Counted from the stretch's first letter, positions 6,950-16,445 are shown. The stretch: 64,000 nucleotides of DNA from Kitasatospora cinereorecta (GCF_024172095.1 NZ_JAMZDX010000002.1:1-64000), one strand, 5' to 3'. Numbers and translations: made by a program. Notes: a model not told the origin generated them from the letters alone.

Positions 6950-9178
6950 ATGGCTGATCAGACGAGCCCCCCGCATCGGGGGCTGACGGGCTGGGCCCGC
7001 ATCATCACCGCCCGGCCGAGACTGGCCCTGCTGGTCGCGCTGGTGTTCACCGCGCTGGCGGTGGTCGCCGGGCACGGCGTGGCCGACCGGATGGGCAGCG
7101 GCGGCTGGGAGGACCCGGGCGCCGAGTCCTCGGCCGCCGCAACCGCCCTGGCCGAGCACTTCCCGTCCGCCCAGCCCAACCTGGTGGTCCTGCTGGACGC
7201 CGGCGGTGCCACCGTCGACGACCCGGCGGTCGCCGCCGAGGCCGGCCGGATCACCCAGCAGCTGGCCGGCGAGGACCGGATCACCGGCGTGGTCTCGTAC
7301 TGGCAGACCAAGCTGCCCGCGCTGCGCGCCAAGGACGGCCACCAGGGCATGATCACTGCCCGGATCGCCGGCGACGAGACGGTGGGCGCCAAGGTGTTCG
7401 CCGAGATCGCCCCCGGTCTGCGCGGCGCGCACGGCCCGGTCACCGTCACGCTGGGCGGCCCGGTCGCCGTCCGCAACGACATCCAGACCATCGTCAAGGA
7501 GGACCTGACGACGGCCGAGCTGATCGCCCTGCCGATCACCCTGCTGCTGCTGGTCCTGGTGTTCGGCAGCGCGGTGGCGGCGCTGCTGCCGCTCGGCGTC
7601 GGGATCGTGGCGATCCTCGGCACCAACGCGGTGCTGCGCGGCATCACCTCCTTCACCGACGTCTCGGTCTTCGCGCAGAACCTGACCACCGCGCTCGGGC
7701 TCGGACTCGCCATCGACTACGCGCTGTTCATCGTCCGCCGGTTCCGCGAGGAGCTGGCCGCCGGCGCCGAGCCGGTCCCGGCCGTCGCCGCGACGCTGCG
7801 CACCGCCGGGCGCACCGTGCTGTTCTCGGCGCTCACCGTCGCGGTCTCGCTCTCGGCGATGCTGGTCTTCCCGCAGTACTTCCTGCGCTCCTTCGCCTAC
7901 GCCGGTGTCGCGGTGGTGCTGCTGGCCGCGGCGGCCGCGCTGGTGGTGCTGCCCGCCGCGCTGGTGCTGCTCGGCCACCGGGTCAACGCCCTCGACCTGC
8001 GCAGGGCGCTGCGCCGCGGCCGCACCCCGCAGGCCGGGGCGGAGGGCGGCTGGGCGCGGCTGTCCAGGCTGGTGATGCGGCGGGCCCCGCTCTTCGCGGT
8101 GGCCGCGACGGCCGGCCTGCTGGTCCTCGGCACCCCGTTCCTCGGGGTGAAGTTCGGCAACGCGGACGACCGGCAGCTGCCGGCGAGCGCCGAGTCGCGG
8201 ACCGTCCAGCAGCACGTCCGGGACGGCTTCCCCGGCAGCCCCGGCGGCGCGATCTCGGTGCTGGCCGAGGGCGAGTTCGCCCCCGGCGCGCTCGCCGACT
8301 ACACCCGCCGGCTGTCCGAACTGCCCGGTGTGGTCCAAGTGACCGGCCCGGAGGGCGAGTTCTCGGCCGGGCGGCAGAGCGCCCCGGCCGGACCGGCCAC
8401 CGCGGCCCGGGCCGACGGTTCGGTGGCGTACCTGACCGTGCTGCGCCAGGGCGCCGCCGGTGACGCCGCCGGCCAGGACCTGGTCCGGACGATCCGCGCC
8501 GAGCAGGCCCCGTTCGTCACCCGGGTCGCCGGTCCGGGCGCCGCGCTGGTGGACTCCAAGCACGCCATCTCCCAGCGGCTGCCGTGGGCGGTCGCGGCGA
8601 TCGTGCTGGCCACCCTGGTCCTGGTCTTCCTGCTGACCGGCAGCGTGCTGGTGCCGATCCAGGCGGTGGTGCTCAACGCGCTGAGCCTGACCGCGATGTA
8701 CGGCGCGGTGGTGTGGGTCTTCCAGGACGGCCACCTGTCCGGATTCCTGGGCTTCACCTCCACCGGGGACATCGAGACCACCCTCCCGGTCCTGATGTTC
8801 TGCGTGGCGTTCGGCCTCTCCATGGACTACGGCGTCTTCCTGCTCTCCCGGATCAAGGAGGAGTACGAGCGCACCGGCGACCACCAGGGCGCGGTGGTGT
8901 TCGGGCTCCAGCGCACCGGCGGGCTGATCACGGCCGCCGCGGTGATCCTCGCGGTGGTGATGACCGCGATCGGCACCTCCCGGGTGACCAACACCAAGAT
9001 GCTCGGACTCGGCATCGCGCTCGCGGTGCTGATGGACGCCATGGTGGTGCGATCGCTGCTGGTCCCGGCGGTGATGCGGCTCACCGGCCGCGCCACCTGG
9101 TGGGCGCCGGCACCGCTGCGCGGCCTGCACGCGCGCATCGGACTGAGCGAGGGCGGCCCCGAGCCCGAGCCCGCGTAG
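6950..9178 (+). CDS. MMPL-family (RND superfamily) exporter
   Basis: A 742-residue membrane transporter with the duplicated MMPL architecture: one N-terminal membrane helix (LALLVALVFTALAVVAG), a large extracellular loop, a five-helix bundle, then the same order repeated. Each half carries the expected Asp-Tyr pair for proton relay (LAIDYALFIVRRFREE and LSMDYGVFLLSRIKEE). Length and layout are normal for the actinobacterial lipid/drug exporter branch. It is divergent from the TetR gene and probably self-inducing through it. The ATG at 6950 follows an AGAGGGG ribosome-binding site; a GTG at 6923 is possible. The substrate is unknown. Confidence 0.88.
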   Translation: MADQTSPPHRGLTGWARIITARPRLALLVALVFTALAVVAGHGVADRMGSGGWEDPGAESSAAATALAEHFPSAQPNLVVLLDAGGATVDDPAVAAEAGRITQQLAGEDRITGVVSYWQTKLPALRAKDGHQGMITARIAGDETVGAKVFAEIAPGLRGAHGPVTVTLGGPVAVRNDIQTIVKEDLTTAELIALPITLLLLVLVFGSAVAALLPLGVGIVAILGTNAVLRGITSFTDVSVFAQNLTTALGLGLAIDYALFIVRRFREELAAGAEPVPAVAATLRTAGRTVLFSALTVAVSLSAMLVFPQYFLRSFAYAGVAVVLLAAAAALVVLPAALVLLGHRVNALDLRRALRRGRTPQAGAEGGWARLSRLVMRRAPLFAVAATAGLLVLGTPFLGVKFGNADDRQLPASAESRTVQQHVRDGFPGSPGGAISVLAEGEFAPGALADYTRRLSELPGVVQVTGPEGEFSAGRQSAPAGPATAARADGSVAYLTVLRQGAAGDAAGQDLVRTIRAEQAPFVTRVAGPGAALVDSKHAISQRLPWAVAAIVLATLVLVFLLTGSVLVPIQAVVLNALSLTAMYGAVVWVFQDGHLSGFLGFTSTGDIETTLPVLMFCVAFGLSMDYGVFLLSRIKEEYERTGDHQGAVVFGLQRTGGLITAAAVILAVVMTAIGTSRVTNTKMLGLGIALAVLMDAMVVRSLLVPAVMRLTGRATWWAPAPLRGLHARIGLSEGGPEPEPA

Positions 9179-9358
9179 GCGGTGGTTCCGGTTCCGTCTG
9201 GGTGTTCGATAACGACTGGCTGAAACCCGGTCACGCGTGGACCACGTCCCGTAGGGTCGGGCAGAGGACTGTGTCCTTTGTGTGCCGGACTCTTCCCCTG
9301 TGCCATGCGTAAGGACACCCGGGCGCACCGCCCGGACACCAATCCTGGGGGGTACTGC

Positions 9359-10057
9359 GTGATCACCGAAACGATCCCGCCGGACGAGCAGCGTCCCGGC
9401 GTCGTTCGGGACGACGGACTGCGAATCCTGGTCGCGGTCAACAGCGATGTCGTGCGCGTTGGTTTGTGCTCGATCATCCAGCAGCTTCCGCTGACCCGTC
9501 AAGTGGTGGGACACGGAAGTCTCGACGAGGCCTTCACCGCCCTGTCGCACAGCCGGTGCGACGTCGTCATCGCCTCGGCGGGAATGGAGAACGACCAGCT
9601 GACCGAACTCCGGGACTGGGCGCGCAGCGAGGAGACCAAACTCCTGCTGCTGCTCTCCGACCCGAGCCACCTGCTCAACCGCACCGCGGCGCTCTCCGCG
9701 GACGGATTCCTGATGGAGGCCACCCTGACCACCACCGCCGTGGCGGACACCCTGAGCCGGGTGCACGCCGGAGACCTCCCGGTCCCGGCCGAACTCACCC
9801 GGGAGCTGGTCTCGATGGCGCAGACCGCGGCCAACCGCGTGCCGCGCCAGCGGACCTACCTCACGGCCAGGGAGCGGCAGACCCTGCGCCACCTGGTGGA
9901 CGGTCTGAGCAACCGCCAGATCGCCGCGGCGATGGACATCACCGAGCACGGGGCCAAGCGCCACGTGGCCAACGTGCTCGCCAAGTTGAACTGCCCCAAC
10001 CGCACCCTTGCCGCGGCGATGGCCGTACGCGAAGGCATCGTGGCGGATCAGGGCTAG
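9359..10057 (+). CDS. LuxR-type regulator with a degenerate receiver domain
   Basis: A 232-residue regulator. The C-terminal ~65 residues are a NarL/LuxR helix-turn-helix (LTARERQTLRHLVDGLSNRQIAAAMDITEHGAKRHVANVLAKL, read in parts). The N-terminal ~120 residues have receiver spacing, but the acidic pocket is gone: the usual Asp-Asp is VAVNSD, and the phosphoacceptor position after CDVV reads Ile-Ala-Ser, so it probably cannot be phosphorylated by a kinase. It precedes a seven-gene operon by 143 bp and is the natural candidate for its regulator. The GTG at 9359 is chosen because GGGGGG sits seven bases upstream. Confidence 0.8.
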   Translation: MITETIPPDEQRPGVVRDDGLRILVAVNSDVVRVGLCSIIQQLPLTRQVVGHGSLDEAFTALSHSRCDVVIASAGMENDQLTELRDWARSEETKLLLLLSDPSHLLNRTAALSADGFLMEATLTTTAVADTLSRVHAGDLPVPAELTRELVSMAQTAANRVPRQRTYLTARERQTLRHLVDGLSNRQIAAAMDITEHGAKRHVANVLAKLNCPNRTLAAAMAVREGIVADQG

Positions 10058-10200
10058 CGGCGTCGGATGGCCCGATCGGGTACCCCGGTCGGGCCGCCCG
10101 TAAGGGGGTCGCGGTCGGGGGCTGTGCGCGGTGGGCGGCACTGGTTGACTTCGAGGCGTCGAAGAAAGCCTTTCACCACACCACAACTCGGGGGTACACG

Positions 10201-11196
10201 TTGCTGGTTGACGAATCCCGCCGGCTCGAGACGCTCGCCCTCGGCCCCGGCGACCGCAAGGAGATCGAGGCCCTGGCCCGGCAGATCGCGGACTGCCACG
10301 GCCACCTTCCGCTCGACCACGCCGACCTGCTCACCGCGGTCGACGTGGAGGCCGGCCGACTGCCGTCCGAACTCGCCCGTACGCTCGCCCGCTTCCGGGA
10401 ACACGGCACCCCCGGCGGTGTCCTGCTGATCAAGGGACTGCCGATGGACGACCAGCTGCCGCCGACCCCGGCCGACGGCGCCCACCCGGGCCCGTGGACC
10501 GACCTGGCGCTCGCCACCGTCGCCGAGCTGATGGTGATGAGCCGCCTCGGCTCGGTCATCGCGTACGCGGACGAGAAGCAGGGCCGGCTGGTCCAGGACA
10601 TCGCCCCGGTGCTCGGCGCCGAGGAACGCCAGGAGAACACCGGCAGCAAGCTGCTGGAACTCCACACCGAGGACGGGTTCCACCCCAACAAGCCGGACTT
10701 CATCGGCCTGTTCTGCGTCCGACCGGACCACGAGGGCACCGCGCTCACCGTCGCCGGCTCGATCCGCTCCGTCCTGCCCGACCTTCCGGAGGAGACCGTC
10801 CGGCTGCTGCGCCGGCCGCTCTTCCGCATCCGCCTGTCCAGCTCCTTCACCGGAGACGGCCAGGACCGCTACAGCTCCCTGCTCCCCGTGCTGACCGGCC
10901 CGGAGGAGGACCCCGACATGTGCGTGGACTTCCACGCCATGGAGTCCTTCGACCCGCGCGCCACCGCGGCGCTCGCCACCCTGCGAGAGCACCTCGAGCG
11001 CTCGCTGGCCGGCGTGGCGATGGAGCAGGGGGACCTGCTGATCGTCGACAACCGCGTGGCCGTGCACGGCCGCACCGGCTTCCGGGCGCGCCACGACGGC
11101 CGCGACCGGTGGCTGCGCCGCTGCTTCGTGGTGACCGACATCCGAGCCTCGCGCGGCAGCCGACCCACGGCGTCGCGCGTGCACCAGCCGCTGTGA
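10201..11196 (+). CDS. AsnO/clavaminate-synthase-like Fe(II)/2-oxoglutarate oxygenase
   Basis: A 331-residue non-haem iron oxygenase. Iron ligands can be placed as His155 and Glu157 (LELHTEDGF) and His289 (VAVHGRTGF), with the 2-oxoglutarate-binding Arg just after, in HDGRDRWLRR. The His-x-Glu form and spacing match the clavaminate synthase/AsnO branch, which hydroxylates the beta carbon of amino acids or desaturates. It is the first enzyme gene of an operon that continues to 17876. There is no ATG or GTG in frame near the conserved start; a TTG at 10201, preceded by GGGGG, is the best start. An amino acid or an acyl-amino acid is the likely substrate, by family only. Confidence 0.82.
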   Translation: MLVDESRRLETLALGPGDRKEIEALARQIADCHGHLPLDHADLLTAVDVEAGRLPSELARTLARFREHGTPGGVLLIKGLPMDDQLPPTPADGAHPGPWTDLALATVAELMVMSRLGSVIAYADEKQGRLVQDIAPVLGAEERQENTGSKLLELHTEDGFHPNKPDFIGLFCVRPDHEGTALTVAGSIRSVLPDLPEETVRLLRRPLFRIRLSSSFTGDGQDRYSSLLPVLTGPEEDPDMCVDFHAMESFDPRATAALATLREHLERSLAGVAMEQGDLLIVDNRVAVHGRTGFRARHDGRDRWLRRCFVVTDIRASRGSRPTASRVHQPL

Positions 11197-11241
11197 TCCG
11201 TTCGATCACACGGCCCCGTCCCTGACACAGAAGAGGTCGAT

Positions 11242-12798
11242 GTGACAGCCCTGCCCGCCGCCGCGACCACGGTGCGGACCCGTTCCCGAGGCATCATGAT
11301 GGCCGTCCTCGGGTGCTGCTTCCTCGTGGTGATGATGGACAACACCATCCTCAACGTCGCCCTGCAGACGATCCAACGGGATCTGAACGCCACCAACTCC
11401 GAACTCCAGTGGTCGGTGGACTCCTACATCCTGGTCTACGCGGCGTTGATGTTCTCGGCCGGCGTGCTCGCCGACTCCTTCGGGCGGCGGCGGACGCTGC
11501 TGATCGGCATGATCGTCTTCGGTGTCGCCTCCGGCTTCTCGGCCTTCGCCACCAGCCCGGAGCAACTGATCCTCTGGCGGGCGGTGATGGGCATCGGCGG
11601 AGCCGTGGTGCCCCCGGCCACCCTGGCGATCATCAACGACACCTCGGCGCCCGAGGAGCGCGGCAAGGCGATCGGCGTCTGGTCGGCGATCGGCGGCCTG
11701 TCCATCGCGCTCGGCCCGATCATCGGCGGCTTCCTGCTGGAGCACTACTGGTGGGGCTCGGTCTTCCTGATCAACATCCCGGTGGTGGTGGTCTGCGCGC
11801 TGCTGATGCTGGGCTTCGTCCCGGAGTCCCGGGCCGTCGAGCGGCCGCGGCTGGACGCGGCCGGCGTGCTGCTGTCCATCGTCGGCACCGGCGCCCTGGT
11901 CTACGGTGTGATCCGCGGCGGCGAGACCAGCGACTGGCTCGGCCCGGAGGTGCTCGGCAGCCTGATCGGCGGCCTGGCCCTGCTGGTCCTGCTGGTCCGG
12001 GTCGAGTCCCGGGCCGCCTCGCCGGCCCTCGACGTCAGCCTGCTGCGCAACCCGGCCTTCACCGCCGGCACCACCGGCATCTCGCTCTCCTTCTTCGCCC
12101 TGACCGGCGGCACCTTCCTGCTGGTCTTCTACGTCCAGGGGGTGCGCGGCTACACCCCGCTGGAGCTCGGCCTGCTGCTCCTGCCGGTCGCGGTCGGCAC
12201 CATCGTCTCCGCGATCCTCAGCGGCGGCCTGGCCAAGAAGCACGGCCCGCGGCTGGTGGTCGCGGCCGGCTTGGTGCTGATGACCGCGTCCTTCCTGTGG
12301 ATGGCCGTGCTCGGCCGGACCACCGCGATCTGGCAGCTGGAGGGCGCCCTGGCGCTCTCGGGCCTCGGCCTCGGCCTGGTCATGGGCACCACCACCACCG
12401 TCATCATGGCCGTGGTGCCGGCCGACAAGTCGGCCGTCGGCGCCGCCGTCAACAACACCCTGCGCCAGGTCGGTGCCGCCCTCGGCGTCGCCACCCTCGG
12501 CTCGGTCCTCTCGGTGCGCTACCGCGCCGACCTGGGCGGGGCGGCCGACATCCTGCCGGCCGGCCTGCGCGACGAGGCCCGCGACTCGCTCGGCGGCACC
12601 CTCGGCGCTCTGGAGAAGGCCGCGCACCAGCCGGCCGTCATCGGCCCGATCCACACCAAGGTCCCGCAGCTGATCCTGCAGGCCGACGACGCCTACCTGA
12701 GCGCCATGCACGTCACCGTGATCGTCGCGGCCGCGCTGCTGATCGTCGCCCTGCTCGTGGTCCTGCGCTGGCTGCCCGCCCGACTGCCCGAATCCTGA
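11242..12798 (+). CDS. MFS exporter, DHA2 (14-TM) family
   Basis: A 518-residue drug:proton antiporter-like protein with about 14 hydrophobic helices. Family signatures include MDNTILNVALQTIQRDL in helix 1, GVLADSFGRRRTLLIG in the first cytoplasmic loop, and IGGFLLEHYWWGSVFLINIPV in helix 5-6. Proteins of this type usually export antibiotics or related small molecules, and its place between biosynthetic genes suggests it exports the operon's product. GTG at 11242 follows AAGAGG; the gap from the oxygenase is 45 bp. A second, distinct DHA2 exporter occurs at 50653-52080. Confidence 0.88.
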   Translation: MTALPAAATTVRTRSRGIMMAVLGCCFLVVMMDNTILNVALQTIQRDLNATNSELQWSVDSYILVYAALMFSAGVLADSFGRRRTLLIGMIVFGVASGFSAFATSPEQLILWRAVMGIGGAVVPPATLAIINDTSAPEERGKAIGVWSAIGGLSIALGPIIGGFLLEHYWWGSVFLINIPVVVVCALLMLGFVPESRAVERPRLDAAGVLLSIVGTGALVYGVIRGGETSDWLGPEVLGSLIGGLALLVLLVRVESRAASPALDVSLLRNPAFTAGTTGISLSFFALTGGTFLLVFYVQGVRGYTPLELGLLLLPVAVGTIVSAILSGGLAKKHGPRLVVAAGLVLMTASFLWMAVLGRTTAIWQLEGALALSGLGLGLVMGTTTTVIMAVVPADKSAVGAAVNNTLRQVGAALGVATLGSVLSVRYRADLGGAADILPAGLRDEARDSLGGTLGALEKAAHQPAVIGPIHTKVPQLILQADDAYLSAMHVTVIVAAALLIVALLVVLRWLPARLPES

Positions 12799-12827
12799 CA
12801 CACCGTCACATCGCAACGGAGGCCCTG

Positions 12828-13733
12828 ATGAAGACTCCCGCACGGACCGATCCCACGGCCGGCTCGGCCGAACTGTTCTACGCCGAGCTCACCACCCGCA
12901 ACACCGGGGTGGTCTCCGCCGAGGACCAGGCCGTGCTCGGACGGGCCACCGTGCTGGTCGCCGGCTGCGGCTCGATCGGCGGATCCGCCATCGAGCCGCT
13001 GGCCCGGCTGGGCATCCAGCACTTCGTCCTGGCCGACCCCGGCACGTACGAACTGAACAACCTCAACCGGCAGAATGCCACCTACGCCGACATCGACCGC
13101 AACAAGGCCGAGGTGGCCGCCGAGCGGATCCGGGCCATCAACCCGCACGCGAAGGTCACCGTCTTCCCCGAGGGCGTGACCGCCGAGAACGTGAAGGAAC
13201 TGGTCACCGGCGTCCAGGCGGTGGTCGACGGGGTCGACGTCACCACCGACAGCGGCTGGCGCGCCAAGCTGCTGCTGCACGAGCACGTGGCCGCCGAGCG
13301 GCTGCCGCTGGTCACCGGCTGGGACATGGCCGGCGCCCAGTACGTCCACTGTTACGACTACCGCCGGCCCCGCCGCCCGCTCGACGGCGCGGTCACCCCG
13401 GCCGACCTGGACCGGCTCGGCAGCTGGGAGCTGCTGCGCCGCCTGCTCCCGGTGCGCTTCGTGCCGGTCGAGATGGTCCGCATCGCCCGCGCCAACCTGC
13501 GCAACCCGGACTTCTCCTTCCCGCAACTGGTCCACGCCGCCCTGATGTTCGGCGCGATCAGCGCCCACGCGGTGGCCCAGCTGCTGTGCGGCCACCCGGT
13601 GCGCGAGCACATCTACGTGGACGTCCACGAGCGGGTGCGCCCCACCTCGGCCCGCTGGGCCGCCCGGGCCGCCTGGCCGCGCGAGGTGGTCACGCTGCTG
13701 CGCGAGCTGCGCACCCTCGCGCCCCGCGCCTAG
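12828..13733 (+). CDS. ThiF/E1-like (HesA/MoeB) adenylyltransferase
   Basis: A 301-residue member of the ThiF/MoeB/E1 adenylating superfamily. The ATP-binding glycine loop is AGCGSIGG (about residues 45-52). It is followed by LADPGTYELNNLNRQ with the conserved Asn-Arg pair, a downstream Lys (RNKAEVAAERI) and the metal Asp in VVDGVDV. No Cys-x2-Cys zinc knuckles are present and no catalytic-Cys motif is obvious. That fits enzymes that adenylate a carboxylate without forming a thioester. No carrier protein or precursor peptide is encoded nearby, so the partner may be a small molecule. AACGGAGG precedes the ATG; the gap from the exporter is 29 bp. Confidence 0.82.
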   Translation: MKTPARTDPTAGSAELFYAELTTRNTGVVSAEDQAVLGRATVLVAGCGSIGGSAIEPLARLGIQHFVLADPGTYELNNLNRQNATYADIDRNKAEVAAERIRAINPHAKVTVFPEGVTAENVKELVTGVQAVVDGVDVTTDSGWRAKLLLHEHVAAERLPLVTGWDMAGAQYVHCYDYRRPRRPLDGAVTPADLDRLGSWELLRRLLPVRFVPVEMVRIARANLRNPDFSFPQLVHAALMFGAISAHAVAQLLCGHPVREHIYVDVHERVRPTSARWAARAAWPREVVTLLRELRTLAPRA

Positions 13734-13811
13734 GGCTCCTCCCCAACTCCCTTTTTCTTCACCGCTGTTCAGCAACCCCTTTCAGTCACTTTCACCGATG
13801 GAGGCTTTGCC

Positions 13812-14204
13812 ATGCCCGCTTTCCCGAACGCGGAGACCGCCGCCGAGGTCTTCGGCGAGCTGTTCACCATCCTCGCCGCCGACGAGGAGTTCACCGCCAA
13901 GCTGCGCGAGAACGACCTGACCGCCCGCCTGGTGCACACCAAGCCGGACTGCACCATCTTCCTCTCCGCCGACAAGGTCATCGTCGGCCCGGAGGCGCCC
14001 GAGGACGCGGCCATCACCATCAAGATGTCCTGCGACACCGCCCACCAGCTCTGGCTCGGCAAGCTGATGATGCCCGCCGCGGTGGCCACCGGAAAGGTCC
14101 GCATCCGCGGCAAGGTCGCCAAGGTCCTGGAGCTGGTGCCGATCCTGCGCCCGGCCTTCGACCGCTACCCGGAGCTCGCCGCCGCCCGCGGCATCGGCGC
14201 CTGA
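13812..14204 (+). CDS. SCP2 sterol-carrier-like protein
   Basis: A 130-residue single-domain protein resembling the SCP2 sterol-transfer fold: an N-terminal helix pair (AAEVFGELFTILAADEEF), beta strands (CTIFLSADKVIVG, DAAITIKMSCDTAHQLW) and the family-like LWLGKLMMPAAVATGKVRIRGKVAKVLEL region. Such domains bind lipids or acyl-CoA, and in natural-product clusters they can act as acyl carriers or oxygenase partners. Directly upstream of an acyl-CoA dehydrogenase, it probably handles a fatty acyl intermediate. Start ATG at 13812 after ATGGAGG. Confidence 0.75.
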   Translation: MPAFPNAETAAEVFGELFTILAADEEFTAKLRENDLTARLVHTKPDCTIFLSADKVIVGPEAPEDAAITIKMSCDTAHQLWLGKLMMPAAVATGKVRIRGKVAKVLELVPILRPAFDRYPELAAARGIGA

Positions 14205-14250
14205 CTCCCTGACCCCGACTCGTACCGAACCGTCCAGGAGAACACTCGCG

Positions 14251-15462
14251 ATGTTCAACGAGATCATCAGCCCCGACCTCTCCGATCTGCCGCCCGAGAC
14301 CCGCAAGTTCCACGCCGCCGTCCGGGAGTACGCCCGTGACGAGGTCGCCCCGAAGGCCCTCGAGCTCGACCTGCAGGAGGCCGAGGACTTCGACTGGGAG
14401 ATCGTCCAGAAGGGCCACGACATCGGCCTGACCCGGGCGGTCATCCCCAAGGAGTACGGCGGCCTCGGCGTCGGCGTGCTGGGCGTGGCCGTCGCCATGG
14501 AGGAGCTGGCCGCGGCCTGCCCCGCGGTGGCCCTGATCTTCGGCGCCACCATGCTCGGGCAGACCCCGATCCTGCTCTCCGGCGACCCCCGGCTGCAGGC
14601 CCGCTTCCTGCCGATCTTCGGCGGCGACCAGGTCGCCCTGGCCTGCAACGCGGTCGCCGAGCACGAGGCCGGCACCGACCTGGTCATCCCGCAGAACGCG
14701 GTCCACGCCCGGATTGTCACCACCGCCCGCCGTGATGGCGACGAGTACGTCATCAACGGGCAGAAGCGTTTCTGCACCAATGGCAAGGTCGCCGACTTCG
14801 CGTCCATCTACGCCAACATGGAGGGCTACGAGGGCGCCACCGGCCTGACCGGCTTCATCGTGCCGCTCGACGCCGAGGGCGTCACCCGCGGCATCGTCGC
14901 CGACAAGATGGGCTACCGCGCCTGCCTCGGCAGCGAGCTGCACTTCGACAACGTCCGGATCCCGGTCGAGAACATGATCGGCGGCGAGGCCGAGGGCGTG
15001 GCCATCTCCACCGCCCAGGGCAACATGGCCCGCTCCACCGTGGCCGCGATATCCACCGGCATCGCCCGCAACGCCCTGGAGCACGCCGTCGAGTACTGCG
15101 GCCAGCGCGTGCAGGGCGGCAAGCTGCTGCACGAGCACCAGTTCACCGCCGGCAAGCTCGCCACCATGACCGCCAACGTGGACGCCGCCCGGCTGCTCTA
15201 CCGCCGCGCCGCCGACCTGGTCGACAACCAGCTGCCCGCGCCCGAGTACGAGCCCGCGGTCGCCAAGCTGTTCGCCGACCGGGTCGCCATCGAGACCGCC
15301 GGCATGGCCGTCTCGCTGATGGGCGCCAACGGCTTCGTCCGCGAGTACGGCGCGGAGAAGATCCTCCGCGACTCGTACGGCACCCGGATCTTCGAGGGCA
15401 CCCCCGAGGCGCTCTCCCTCGCCGTCACCGACTGCCTGTACCGGGAGGAGGACGACCTGTGA
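14251..15462 (+). CDS. acyl-CoA dehydrogenase family flavoprotein
   Basis: A full-length 403-residue acyl-CoA dehydrogenase. The N-terminal helical domain, the middle beta domain (ALACNAVAEHEAGTDLV, YVINGQKRFCTNGKVADF) and the C-terminal domain (YGAEKILRDSYGTRIFEGT) are all present. The Glu in IFEGT is at the position of the catalytic base of medium-chain enzymes. It should introduce an alpha,beta double bond in an acyl thioester using FAD, or an analogous oxidation. It sits 46 bp after the SCP2 gene and overlaps the next gene by 4 nt (GTGA), so it is clearly part of the operon. Confidence 0.88.
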   Translation: MFNEIISPDLSDLPPETRKFHAAVREYARDEVAPKALELDLQEAEDFDWEIVQKGHDIGLTRAVIPKEYGGLGVGVLGVAVAMEELAAACPAVALIFGATMLGQTPILLSGDPRLQARFLPIFGGDQVALACNAVAEHEAGTDLVIPQNAVHARIVTTARRDGDEYVINGQKRFCTNGKVADFASIYANMEGYEGATGLTGFIVPLDAEGVTRGIVADKMGYRACLGSELHFDNVRIPVENMIGGEAEGVAISTAQGNMARSTVAAISTGIARNALEHAVEYCGQRVQGGKLLHEHQFTAGKLATMTANVDAARLLYRRAADLVDNQLPAPEYEPAVAKLFADRVAIETAGMAVSLMGANGFVREYGAEKILRDSYGTRIFEGTPEALSLAVTDCLYREEDDL

Positions 15463-16442
15463 CCGTGACCGGAGAGCGGGCGATCACCGCCCCCGACTCC
15501 GCGCCGCCGAGCGCCCTCCCGGCGCTCGGCGGGTCCGAGATCCGCCGCTTCGCGGAGTCGATCATCAGCCTGCACGGCCGGCTCAGCTTCGGCCGACTGC
15601 CCGACGCCATCGACGGCGAGCCGCTGTTCCGCTCCACGGACACCGGCGACGGACTGCTCACCCTGAGCCTGCGCGAGAGCCAGATCCCCACCCGCTACAT
15701 GAAGGGCATCCTCGGCTTCCGGCTCGCCCAGTACCTGCGGCTCGGCTGGATCTCCGACGAGCTGGTCTACCAGGAGGCGCTCTACCACGAGCCCTCCGGC
15801 GCCCCGAACACCGTGGAGAACATCCACACGGTGACCCTGGACGAGGCGAGCGGACGGATCGTCGGCTACATCGGCCTGGTCTGCTCGCTGGACGAGAAGC
15901 CGATGCCGCTCGACTCGCCGCGCCGCAGCCGGTTCCCGTCCGAGTCCGCCCACCACGTCGACCTGGTCTCCCGGTTCGCCGAGCCCGGACTCACCAGCCA
16001 CCACGTCTTCGAGATCAAGCGCTTCGTCCGCGAGGTCGACATGGCCCGCACCGACCAGCGCTGGCGGGTGCCGTGGCACCTGATCCTCGGCCTGTGCGGC
16101 GCCGCCCTCGCGGACGGCTCGGTCCGGCTGGTGCTCGGCGACTCCAAGGAGCACGGCGCGCTGCGCCACTTCCGCCTGATCGGGTTCGACCCGGTCGTCG
16201 TGGAGAACACCGAACCGCGCCTGGCCCGCTCGGAGCTGATGTGGCCGAGCTACAACCAGCAGATCAACGCCAAGCCGTTCGTCGCCCCGCTGCCGGTGCG
16301 CCTGGCCGACTACGCCGAGGTGATCCGCTCCTCGCTGGAGGACGGCGGCGGCGGGCGGTACGAACGCGGCCTCGCGGCCCGGCTCTCCGCCGCCCGCCGG
16401 ACCCTGTGCGGTCCGACCAGCCAGTCCGACAAGGAGAGTTGA
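15459..16442 (+). CDS. putative GNAT/FeeM-like N-acyltransferase
   Basis: A 327-residue protein of uncertain family. The central region (VENIHTVTLDEASGRIVGYIGLV, then HHVFEIKRFVREVD and LILGLCGAALADG, read in parts) has the order of GNAT-fold acyl transferases related to acyl-homoserine-lactone synthases and FeeM N-acyl amino acid synthases. There is no obvious P-loop-like acetyl-CoA motif, so a long-chain acyl donor is more likely than acetyl-CoA. The GTG start overlaps the dehydrogenase stop by 4 nt, and the amidase follows after 3 nt, so all three should be made together. The function is inference. Confidence 0.5.
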   Translation: MTVTGERAITAPDSAPPSALPALGGSEIRRFAESIISLHGRLSFGRLPDAIDGEPLFRSTDTGDGLLTLSLRESQIPTRYMKGILGFRLAQYLRLGWISDELVYQEALYHEPSGAPNTVENIHTVTLDEASGRIVGYIGLVCSLDEKPMPLDSPRRSRFPSESAHHVDLVSRFAEPGLTSHHVFEIKRFVREVDMARTDQRWRVPWHLILGLCGAALADGSVRLVLGDSKEHGALRHFRLIGFDPVVVENTEPRLARSELMWPSYNQQINAKPFVAPLPVRLADYAEVIRSSLEDGGGGRYERGLAARLSAARRTLCGPTSQSDKES

Positions 16443-16445
16443 CCC

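Noticed and set aside
6911..10186. 1091-codon leftward open frame
   Set aside because: It runs antisense to the MMPL exporter and LuxR genes and has the low-complexity Gln/Arg/Gly make-up of a high-GC shadow frame.
13734..13811. Short precursor peptide for the ThiF-like enzyme
   Set aside because: The gaps in the operon (12799-12827, 13734-13811, 14205-14250) hold no start codon with a ribosome-binding site followed by a plausible peptide.
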